A stretch of 8,888 nucleotides of DNA from Sphingomonas bacterium (GTDB lineage: Bacteria; Pseudomonadota; Alphaproteobacteria; Sphingomonadales; Sphingomonadaceae): positions 1 through 8,888 of the forward strand of contig NZ_CAHJWX010000043.1 of assembly GCF_903643065.1 (NCBI RefSeq). The letters are read 5' to 3'. Below are positions 1 through 5,028 of the stretch, one piece after another; the first letter of the stretch is position 1, and every line of letters begins with the position of its first letter. The notes under the pieces were generated by a model. The model had not been told where the DNA came from and searched no databases. It saw only the letters and a program-made list of their open reading frames with translations. The translations under genes were made by a program, and so were the position numbers.

Positions 1-356
1 GGGGAATTGAGCTGGACGATGTCGGCGCGCTGTTCCGCCGCCAGCGCCGCGATCGCGCGCCCGGCGGCGAGGACCTCGGCGGGGCCGGCGGCGAGCCAGT
101 CCAGGGGGAGACCGGTATGGACGACGGTGTAGGCGACATCACCCTCACCCTTCCCACCGGCTGCGCCGGCGGGCCCCTTCCCTTTCCCATCGGGAGAGGG
201 AGGAAGGCGCGAAGCGCCGGAAGGGTGAGCGTGATCGGAGGCCGGCCCCATCACCGCCAGCACCACTTCCGCCCCCTGCTCCGCCAATGCACCGGCGAGG
301 TCGGTCGCGTACGGCCAGACGCCGCCGACCGCGTCGCAGGTCATCAGCACCCTCAC
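1..356 (-). CDS. Glycosyltransferase family 4-type protein, N-terminal part (runs off left edge)
   Basis: Only the first 118 codons are in the window; the C-terminal catalytic part lies beyond base 1. The N-terminus MRVLMTCDAVGGVWPYATDL has the first Rossmann strand and Gly-Gly-Val-Trp turn typical of GT-B retaining transferases (GT4 / glycogen-synthase-like N-domain). Residues 79-89 (VHTGLPLDWLA) continue the same fold. The expected role is transfer of a sugar from a nucleotide-sugar donor in the cytoplasm; donor and acceptor cannot be told. The GTG start at 354-356 is chosen because it gives the full MRVLM strand, overlaps the upstream gene's TGA as GTGA, and has a CGGAAG ribosome-binding site 7 bases upstream. 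An ATG at 342-344 would clip the first strand. It is the last visible gene of the minus operon, after two sugar epimerases, which fits a glycan pathway. Oddly, residues about 43-71 are a low-complexity Pro/Gly/Lys stretch encoded by a REP-like repeat. Family call likely; exact function unknown. Confidence 0.8.
   Translation of the reverse strand, partial: MRVLMTCDAVGGVWPYATDLAGALAEQGAEVVLAVMGPASDHAHPSGASRLPPSPDGKGKGPAGAAGGKGEGDVAYTVVHTGLPLDWLAAGPAEVLAAGRAIAALAAEQRADIVQLNS
144..229. repeat. REP-like palindromic element with three inner hairpins, inside a coding sequence
   Basis: Two perfect 11-base inverted arms (CTCACCCTTCC at 144-154, GGAAGGGTGAG at 219-229) enclose three further hairpins. 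CCGGC-TGC-GCCGG lies at 157-169. A pyrimidine/purine stem lies at about 178-202, closed on the loop ATC at 189-191. GGCGC-GAA-GCGCC lies at 206-218. The whole could fold as a cloverleaf-like cruciform. Elements with CTCACCCTTCC ends and a CCCTCTCCC/GGGAGAGGG core are common between genes in sphingomonads (recalled, not searched). Here the element is inside the glycosyltransferase gene and is read through without a stop, adding about 29 residues. No second copy is seen in this window, and I find no transposase. Confidence 0.75.
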
Positions 357-1411
357 TCGGCGGCTTCCGCGAGGATCGGGAGGTTGAGCCGGCGCTCGGC
401 GGCGAGCCAGCGGGCGAGGTCGGCGACGCCCTCGCGCCACGCCACGCGCGGCCCCAGCCCCAGCGCCGCTTCCGCCGCGCGCGTGTCGGCGACGAAATAG
501 CGCTGGTCGCCCGCGCGCCAGTCAGCCCAGGTGACGTCGATGTCGTGCCCGACCAGCTCGGCCATGTGCGCGAGCAGCTGGCGCAGCGATACCGCGTTGG
601 CGGGGCCGCCCCCCAGGTTAAACGCGCGGCCGGTGACCCGGTCGATCCGGCGCCAGGCCTGGAGGTACGCCTCCACCGCGTCCGACACGTCGCAGATGTC
701 GCGGACCTGATAGCCGTCGCCATAGAGCGTGATCGGCCGGCCCTCCAGCGCGCGGATCAGGAAGTGCGCGACCCAGCCCTGGTCCTCCGTCCCCATCTGC
801 CGCTGGCCGTAAATGCACGACATGCGCAGCACGCAGGTCGGCAGGCCGAACGAACGGGCATGGTCGAGGACATATTGGTCCGCCGCGCCCTTCGACACGC
901 CATAGGGCGTGTGGAAGTCGAGCGGCCGCGCCTCGCCAATCCCGTGATCGCGGACACCCGCGTCGTCAGGCACATAGGCGTCGTCCTTCAGCGTAAAGCT
1001 GAGGTCGGCAAGGTCGCCATAGACCTTGTTGGTGGACGCGAAGACCAGCGGCACCGCCTCGCCCCGGCGCCGCAGCGCGTCGAGCAGCGCGAAGGTGCCG
1101 CCGATGTTGATCGCGAAATCGGCGGCTGGATCGTCGAGGCTGGTGGTGACGGCGACCTGCGCGGCGAGGTGGAACACCGCCCGCGCGTCCGCGACGGCCG
1201 TCGCGACGGCATCGTGGTCGCGGATGTCGGCGTGGACGAACTCGATCGCGTCGTGGTGCCGGTCGCGCAGCCAGGCGAGGTTGCGCTCCGTCCCCGCCCG
1301 CGACAGCGCGTCGAGGATCCGCACCCGATGTCCCTCGCGCGCGAGCCGGTCGACCAGGTTGGAGCCGATGAACCCCGCGCCGCCGGTGACCAGGACGGGG
1401 GCGTCGCTCAC
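353..1411 (-). CDS. NAD-dependent sugar epimerase/dehydratase, CDP-paratose 2-epimerase-like
   Basis: A 352-residue extended short-chain dehydrogenase, full length for the family. The Rossmann glycine motif GGAGFIG is at residues 10-16, HLAAQVAV at 81-88, STNKVYGD at 126-133, and the catalytic YxxxK is Y170/K174 (YGVSK). The block RMSCIYGQRQMGTEDQGW at residues 196-213 is the hallmark of CDP-paratose/CDP-tyvelose 2-epimerase-like SDRs. These use tightly bound NAD to oxidise and re-reduce a nucleotide-sugar carbon. The real substrate may differ, since no CDP-sugar 3-deoxygenation genes are visible here. The GTG start at 1409-1411 gives the proper N-terminus (MSDAPVLVTGGAGFIG) and overlaps the preceding gene's TGA as GTGA. 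The gene's own TGA overlaps the glycosyltransferase start in the same way, so translation of the three genes is probably coupled. Family certain; substrate inferred only from the motif block. Confidence 0.9.
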   Translation of the reverse strand: MSDAPVLVTGGAGFIGSNLVDRLAREGHRVRILDALSRAGTERNLAWLRDRHHDAIEFVHADIRDHDAVATAVADARAVFHLAAQVAVTTSLDDPAADFAINIGGTFALLDALRRRGEAVPLVFASTNKVYGDLADLSFTLKDDAYVPDDAGVRDHGIGEARPLDFHTPYGVSKGAADQYVLDHARSFGLPTCVLRMSCIYGQRQMGTEDQGWVAHFLIRALEGRPITLYGDGYQVRDICDVSDAVEAYLQAWRRIDRVTGRAFNLGGGPANAVSLRQLLAHMAELVGHDIDVTWADWRAGDQRYFVADTRAAEAALGLGPRVAWREGVADLARWLAAERRLNLPILAEAAE

Positions 1412-2523
1412 GCCACCAGCCCCCGCGCGTCCAGTTCGGCGCGCGCGGCGGCGACGTTGTCGGTCGCGGTCTGCTGCGCCACCCAGCCGGCCAGCTCCGA
1501 CAGCCCTGCCCCGAAATCCTGCCTGACCGTGAAGCCCAGCGCGTCGCGCGCCAGCGTCGTGTCGCAGAAACAGTGACGGATGTCGCCGATCCGCGCCTTG
1601 CCGACGATCTCCGGCTCGATGTCGTTCTTGCCCATCGCCCGGGCGAGCGCGATTCCCACCTCCCGCACCGAACGGTCCTGGCCGGAGCCGATGTTGAACG
1701 TGCCGCCGACCGCCTCCGGCTTGACCAGCGCATCGGCGAAGGCGCGGGCGACATCGGTGACGTGAACGAAGTCGCGCCGCTGCTCGCCGTCTTCGAAGAT
1801 CATCGGGCGCTGCCCGTTGAGCAACCGCGACGCGAAGATCGCGAGCACGCCGGTATAGGGGTTGGAGAGCGCCTGGCCTGGACCATAGACGTTGAACAGG
1901 CGCAGGCAGACGCTCTCGATGCCATAGGGCGCCCCCATGATGTGGGTCGTCCGCTCCTGCACGAATTTGTTGAGCGCGTAGATCGACGACAGCGCCGGTC
2001 GCTTCCACTCGGGGGTCGGCAGCGGCGTCAACGGTCGCCCTTGCCCGTCGACCGGTTCCCATTGCGACAGGCCGTCGCGCAGGTTGGGGCGGTCCGCGTC
2101 CTCGACCGCGCGACCGTCCGCGTCGCGGTACAGGCCCTCGCCATAGATCGACATGGACGAGGCGGTGACGACGCGGCGCACCGGGCGGTCAATGAGCTGC
2201 TCCCACAGCACGGCCGTGCCGACGTCGTTGGTGGAGGTGTACCGCTCCACCTCGTACATCGACTGCCCCACCCCGACCTCGGCGGCGAGGTGGATCACGC
2301 TGTCCACCCCGTCGAGCGCGCGCGCGACGGCGGCGGCGTCGCGGACGTCGGCGCGGATCAGCTCGGCCTCGGGCGAGAGCAGCGCCGAGCCGTCGACCTG
2401 GCCGTGCACCTGCGGGATCAGGCTATCGAGCACGCGGACGCGGTCACCCCGGCGGAGCAGCTCGGCGACGACGAACCGGCCAATGAAGCCGGCGCCGCCG
2501 GTGACGAGGACGCGCTCGCTCAC
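1408..2523 (-). CDS. NAD-dependent epimerase/dehydratase, dTDP-L-rhamnose 4-epimerase (WbiB)-like
   Basis: A 371-residue extended SDR acting on nucleotide sugars in the cytosol. The NAD-binding GGAGFIG is at residues 9-15, HLAAEVGVGQSMY at 78-90, ASSMSIYGEG at 121-130, and catalytic Y182/K186 (YALNK). LRLFNVYGPGQ is at 207-217, with the substrate-domain block NPYTGVLAIFASRLLNG at 221-237 and RRDFVHVTDVARAF at 249-262. This set, with the long insert at about 130-175, resembles WbiB-type dTDP-L-rhamnose 4-epimerases more than GalE or RmlB, from memory of the family. The Cys pair that I recall in that insert of many relatives is absent here. The GTG start at 2521-2523 places the glycine motif correctly; no in-frame ATG lies nearby. 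The start overlaps the stop of a possible 22-codon leader ORF, and the stop overlaps the next SDR by GTGA. First substantial gene of the minus operon. SDR certain, 4-epimerase tentative. Confidence 0.88.
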   Translation of the reverse strand: MSERVLVTGGAGFIGRFVVAELLRRGDRVRVLDSLIPQVHGQVDGSALLSPEAELIRADVRDAAAVARALDGVDSVIHLAAEVGVGQSMYEVERYTSTNDVGTAVLWEQLIDRPVRRVVTASSMSIYGEGLYRDADGRAVEDADRPNLRDGLSQWEPVDGQGRPLTPLPTPEWKRPALSSIYALNKFVQERTTHIMGAPYGIESVCLRLFNVYGPGQALSNPYTGVLAIFASRLLNGQRPMIFEDGEQRRDFVHVTDVARAFADALVKPEAVGGTFNIGSGQDRSVREVGIALARAMGKNDIEPEIVGKARIGDIRHCFCDTTLARDALGFTVRQDFGAGLSELAGWVAQQTATDNVAAARAELDARGLVA

Positions 2524-2588
2524 GCGGCACCTGCCCTGTTCATGATCCAGATTGATTGCATGCCGCCGCCCGGTCCCCCAATGCACAT
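2520..2588 (-). CDS. Possible 22-residue leader/uORF, translationally coupled to the epimerase operon
   Basis: ATG at 2586-2588 opens a 22-codon frame ending in TGA at 2520-2522. Its product begins MCIGGPGGGMQSIWIMNRAG. The TGA overlaps the GTG of the following epimerase as GTGA, the same overlap used at the two other junctions of the operon. The 5' side is purine-rich (AAGAAGAAGAAG) with a small hairpin just before the ATG. No good Shine-Dalgarno sequence sits at the usual distance, and an ORF this short can arise by chance. I do not recognise a protein family. If translated, it could act as a leader peptide or deliver ribosomes to the GTG start. Low confidence. Confidence 0.3.
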   Translation of the reverse strand: MCIGGPGGGMQSIWIMNRAGAA

Positions 2589-2691
2589 GCTCGAAGCCCG
2601 CTGGCGGAGCTTCTTCTTCTTTGTTCCTTCCAGCCGGAACGGCCGCGCGTGTCAAGCGCCGCGCCGGGCGGCGGCCTTTGGGTGGCGACGC
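2589..2691. promoter_or_regulatory. Divergent control region between the two operons
   Basis: A gap of 103 bases separates the minus-strand leader ORF from the plus-strand phosphatase, so both operons should start here. On the minus strand a perfect TTGACA lies at 2650-2655. The hexamer 17 bases downstream, TGGAAG at 2627-2632, is a poor -10 match, so the promoter is only tentative. A short imperfect hairpin (AAGC-CCGC / GCGG-A-GCTT) lies at 2594-2612, and a plus-strand CTTCTTCTTCTTT tract follows it. I see no convincing plus-strand promoter and no clear operator palindrome. Confidence 0.35.
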
Positions 2692-3288
2692 ATGACCGCG
2701 ACCTTCCTCCTCATCCGCCACGGCGCCACCGACGATCTGGACGTGCGGCTGTCCGGGCGTCGTCCGGGTGTGCCGCTGAACGAAGCGGGTCGCGCGCAGG
2801 CCGGCGCGCTCGCCCGCCGGCTCGCGGACGAGCGGATCGACGCGATCCTGTCCAGCCCGCTCGACCGGACCAGGGAGACCGCCGAGGCGATCGCGCGGAG
2901 CAAGGCGATGGCCGTGACGATCGATGATGCGCTGATCGAGATCGACCTGGGCGAGTGGACGGGCGCGACCTTCGCGATGCTCCATGACGACCGGCGCTGG
3001 CACTGGTGGAACGCCGAGCGCGTTACCGCCTGCTGCCCCGGCGGCGAGACGATGGCGCAGGCGCAGGCGCGGATCGTCGGGCTGCTGCGGCGTCTCGCGG
3101 CCGAGCGCGATGGGGAGACGATCGCGCTGGTCACGCATTCCGACCTGATCCGCGCGGCCTTGTGCGACGTGCTCGGGCTCGATCTGGCGGGTGTGCATCG
3201 GCTGCAGGTCGATCCCGCGTCGGTGAGCACGGTCGTGATCGGGGACTGGGGCGGCAAGCTGCTCAACTTGAATGTCGCGGCCGGGTAG
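2692..3288 (+). CDS. Histidine phosphatase family protein (phosphoglycerate-mutase-like)
   Basis: A 198-residue branch-1 histidine phosphatase. The catalytic RHG motif is at residues 9-11 (LIRHGAT, nucleophile H10). The phosphate-binding Arg is R59 in SSPLDRTRETA, the acid E83 in IEIDLGEWTG, and the second His H149 in ALVTHSDLIRA. All expected catalytic residues are present, so it should be active. The family hydrolyses phosphomonoesters via a phosphohistidine; members include sugar phosphatases, cobalamin-pathway CobC and phosphoglycerate mutases. In this setting a sugar-phosphate substrate is plausible but not shown. ATG 2692 is preferred because RHG normally lies within about ten residues of the N-terminus. 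The in-frame ATG at 2581 would add 37 residues of unlikely Phe-rich sequence. The ribosome site is weak (GGGTGG at 2679-2685 region). It starts the plus operon and is followed after 14 bases by the methyltransferase. Confidence 0.88.
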   Translation: MTATFLLIRHGATDDLDVRLSGRRPGVPLNEAGRAQAGALARRLADERIDAILSSPLDRTRETAEAIARSKAMAVTIDDALIEIDLGEWTGATFAMLHDDRRWHWWNAERVTACCPGGETMAQAQARIVGLLRRLAAERDGETIALVTHSDLIRAALCDVLGLDLAGVHRLQVDPASVSTVVIGDWGGKLLNLNVAAG

Positions 3289-3302
3289 GCGAAGAGGCGG
3301 CG

Positions 3303-4106
3303 ATGACGGGGGAACGGGCGAGCATGGCGGACGCGGCGTTGTTGCGCGAGAAGGTGGCGGCGCTGGCGCCCTGGTTCCACAATATCGATCTGGGGCATGG
3401 CATCCGGACCGCGCCCGACCATTTCCTGGGCAACTATCCCCAGTTCAAATACGCCCGCTTCGCCGACGCGCTGCCGGCCGACCTGACGGGCAAGACGGTG
3501 CTCGACATCGGCTGCAACGCCGGCTTCTACTCGGTCGAGATGGCCAGGCGCGGCGCCGCGCGCGTGCTCGGCATCGATTCGGACGAACGCTACCTCGATC
3601 AGGCGCGGCTCGCGACGCGCACGCTGGGCTTTGCGGAGGTCGAGTTCCGCAACCTGTCCGTCTATGACGTGGGCAGCCTGGGCGAGCGGTTCGACCTCGT
3701 GATCTTCATGGGCGTGCTGTATCACCTGCGCCACCCGCTGCTCGCGCTCGACCTGATCCGCGACCATGTCGCCGGCGACCTGATGCTGTTCCAGACGATG
3801 CAGCAGGGCTCGACCGCGCCGTGGCAGCCGATCGAGGACCATCCGTTCCACAAGCCCGGCACGTTCGACCCGCCGGCGTTCTTCGACGACCCCGCCTATC
3901 CCCGGATGCACTTCATCGAGCGGCGGTTCGCGGGCGACTGGACGAACTGGTGGGCGCCCAACCGGGCGTGCTCGGAGGCGATGCTGCGCGCGGCCGGCTT
4001 CGCGATCGAGGCGCATCCGGAAGACGAGGTGTATCTGTGCCGCGTCGCCGAGGTGCCCTATGCGCAATGGGGTCCGGCCGCGATCTACCCCGCGAAAAGG
4101 AGCTGA
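3303..4106 (+). CDS. SAM-dependent methyltransferase, CmoB-like fold, TIGR04290-like
   Basis: A 267-residue class I methyltransferase. SAM motif I is VLDIGCNAGFYS at residues 66-77. The acidic residue after strand 2 is D92 or D94 (GIDSDERYL), and motif IV is FDLVIFMGVLYHLRHP at 130-145. The FMGVLYHLRHPL segment is shared with CmoB-type (Methyltransf_9) enzymes. The conserved N-terminal stretch PWFHNIDLGHGIRT at 23-36 matches my memory of the TIGR04290 (Rta_06860-type) family, whose substrate is unknown to me. The C-terminal region (residues 180-250) is rich in Trp, Phe and His and probably forms the acceptor pocket. The ATG at 3303 has GAGG at 3294-3297, five bases upstream. An alternative ATG at 3324 has a weaker site. 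It lies between a phosphatase and a glycoside hydrolase, 4 bases before the latter, so a sugar or glycoside acceptor is reasonable inference. Confidence 0.88.
   Translation: MTGERASMADAALLREKVAALAPWFHNIDLGHGIRTAPDHFLGNYPQFKYARFADALPADLTGKTVLDIGCNAGFYSVEMARRGAARVLGIDSDERYLDQARLATRTLGFAEVEFRNLSVYDVGSLGERFDLVIFMGVLYHLRHPLLALDLIRDHVAGDLMLFQTMQQGSTAPWQPIEDHPFHKPGTFDPPAFFDDPAYPRMHFIERRFAGDWTNWWAPNRACSEAMLRAAGFAIEAHPEDEVYLCRVAEVPYAQWGPAAIYPAKRS
4097..4102 (+). promoter_or_regulatory. Ribosome binding site AAGGAG fixing a TTG start
   Basis: AAGGAG lies inside the last codons of the methyltransferase, eight bases before TTG at 4111-4113. It is the best Shine-Dalgarno sequence I found in the window. 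The spacing is ideal for the TTG and too long (26 bases) for the next in-frame ATG at 4129, so the hydrolase most likely starts with TTG. Confidence 0.7.
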
Positions 4107-4110
4107 GGAT

Positions 4111-5028
4111 TTGCCTGTCGAAGCGGCGATGATCTGGAACGAGCCGAACAACAAGTCGCATTGGGATCCGGCGATCGATCCCGATTGGAGCCAGTTCGCG
4201 CGGATGGTGTCGCTGGCCGGCGCCGCGATCGGCCGCGCCAACCCGCGCCTCACCCGCGTCCTGGGCGGCATGAGCCCGATCGACCCGCTCTGGGTCCAGC
4301 GGATGGAGGGCCATGGCGGGCTGGACGAGGTGGACGTCGTCGCGGTGCATGGCTTTCCGCTCGACTGGAACCTGTGGCCGATCCACGCCTGGCCCGACAA
4401 GATCGCCGAGATCGAGGCGGTCACCGACAAGCCGGTCTGGGTGACGGAGGTCGGCGTCGGCTCGTTCGGCGCGGAGGAGGTGCAGGTCTTCGGGGTTCAG
4501 CGCACCGCCGAGCTGCTGATCGATCGGGTCGAGCGCACCTATTGGTATTCGCTGTTCGACCTGCCGATGGAATGGGGCGCGACGACGCGGCATCGCGAGG
4601 CGGAAGGCTCCAGCTACTATCGTCACTTCTACATGGGCCTGATCCGCGCCGACGGCACGCCCAAGCCGGCGCTGGACGGCTATGCGCGCGTCGCCGACCG
4701 GATGGGGCTGATGCAGTGGTTCCATTGGGAGGACCCGCGGCTGGACGACGCGGTCGCCTGGATGCGGCGGCTCGGCACGCGCAAGCTGCGCACCGGCCTG
4801 TCCTGGTCCGATTACTGCCGGCCCGACCCGTTCAGCTGGTTCGATCGGCAGATGGAGGCGCTGGCGGAGTTCGACACCACGGTGACGTTCTGCTTCACGC
4901 CCGAGCATCTGGGCATCGAGCCGCACCATACCAGCCCGCCACGCGACCCCCGCGCGTTCGCCGATTTCTGCGCGGCGATGGTGGAGCGTTACGCGCCCGC
5001 CGTGACGCTGGAGGCGGCGGCGGCCTAG
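4111..5028 (+). CDS. Glycoside hydrolase, clan GH-A type (beta-xylosidase-like), apparently circularly permuted
   Basis: A 305-residue protein with no signal peptide, so cytoplasmic. The acid/base motif WNEPN is at residues 9-13 (E11). A likely nucleophile is E113 in PVWVTEVGVGSFG. In clan GH-A these glutamates end strands beta-4 and beta-7; the 102-residue gap fits. Strands 5 (LTRVLGGMSP), 6 (VDVVAVHGFP) and 8 (RTYWYSLFDLP) follow in order. After residue 220 comes sequence that looks like strands 1-3 of the same barrel: LGTRKLRTGLSW, then TTVTFCFTP, PHHTSPP, and FADFCAAMVERYAP just before the stop. In ordinary relatives this part precedes WNEPN. The chain order therefore seems to be 4-5-6-7-8-1-2-3. 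The TTG start at 4111 is set by AAGGAG; a start at ATG 4129 would leave only four residues before the catalytic Glu. It begins 4 bases after the methyltransferase. Hydrolysis, transglycosylation or loss of activity are all possible. Confidence 0.8.
   Translation: MPVEAAMIWNEPNNKSHWDPAIDPDWSQFARMVSLAGAAIGRANPRLTRVLGGMSPIDPLWVQRMEGHGGLDEVDVVAVHGFPLDWNLWPIHAWPDKIAEIEAVTDKPVWVTEVGVGSFGAEEVQVFGVQRTAELLIDRVERTYWYSLFDLPMEWGATTRHREAEGSSYYRHFYMGLIRADGTPKPALDGYARVADRMGLMQWFHWEDPRLDDAVAWMRRLGTRKLRTGLSWSDYCRPDPFSWFDRQMEALAEFDTTVTFCFTPEHLGIEPHHTSPPRDPRAFADFCAAMVERYAPAVTLEAAAA
5025..5028. other. Convergent stop codons sharing CTAG
   Basis: The plus-strand hydrolase ends with TAG at 5026-5028 and the minus-strand permease ends with TAG read from 5027 to 5025. 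The palindromic tetramer CTAG serves both. There is no intergenic space for a terminator, so each transcript must end inside, or antisense to, the opposite gene. No hairpin with a T-tract is visible at this junction. Confidence 0.9.

Noticed and set aside
144..229. tRNA or structured ncRNA gene suggested by the cloverleaf-like folding
   Set aside because: It lacks tRNA consensus positions, and the symmetric G/C hairpins with inverted outer arms fit a REP-like element better.
353..2062. A long minus-strand frame spanning both epimerases, about 569 codons
   Set aside because: Only the part from 1411 downward is SDR-like. The upstream extension is Arg/Ala-rich sequence out of frame with the clear epimerase at 1408-2523.
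2594..2625. Intrinsic terminator on the plus strand (stem plus CTTCTTCTTCTTT)
   Set aside because: The stem has a bulge and a tiny loop, the tract is broken by C residues, and no plus-strand gene lies upstream.
1573..2691. Plus-strand upstream extension of the phosphatase frame
   Set aside because: It is antisense to the WbiB-like epimerase and the control region, and the RHG motif marks the true N-terminus at 2692.
4129..4131. ATG as start of the glycoside hydrolase
   Set aside because: The AAGGAG at 4097-4102 is optimally spaced for TTG 4111, and a start at 4129 would leave the catalytic Glu at residue 5.
2652..4430. A minus-strand open frame of about 592 codons
   Set aside because: It is antisense to three well-supported plus-strand genes and has no family motifs.
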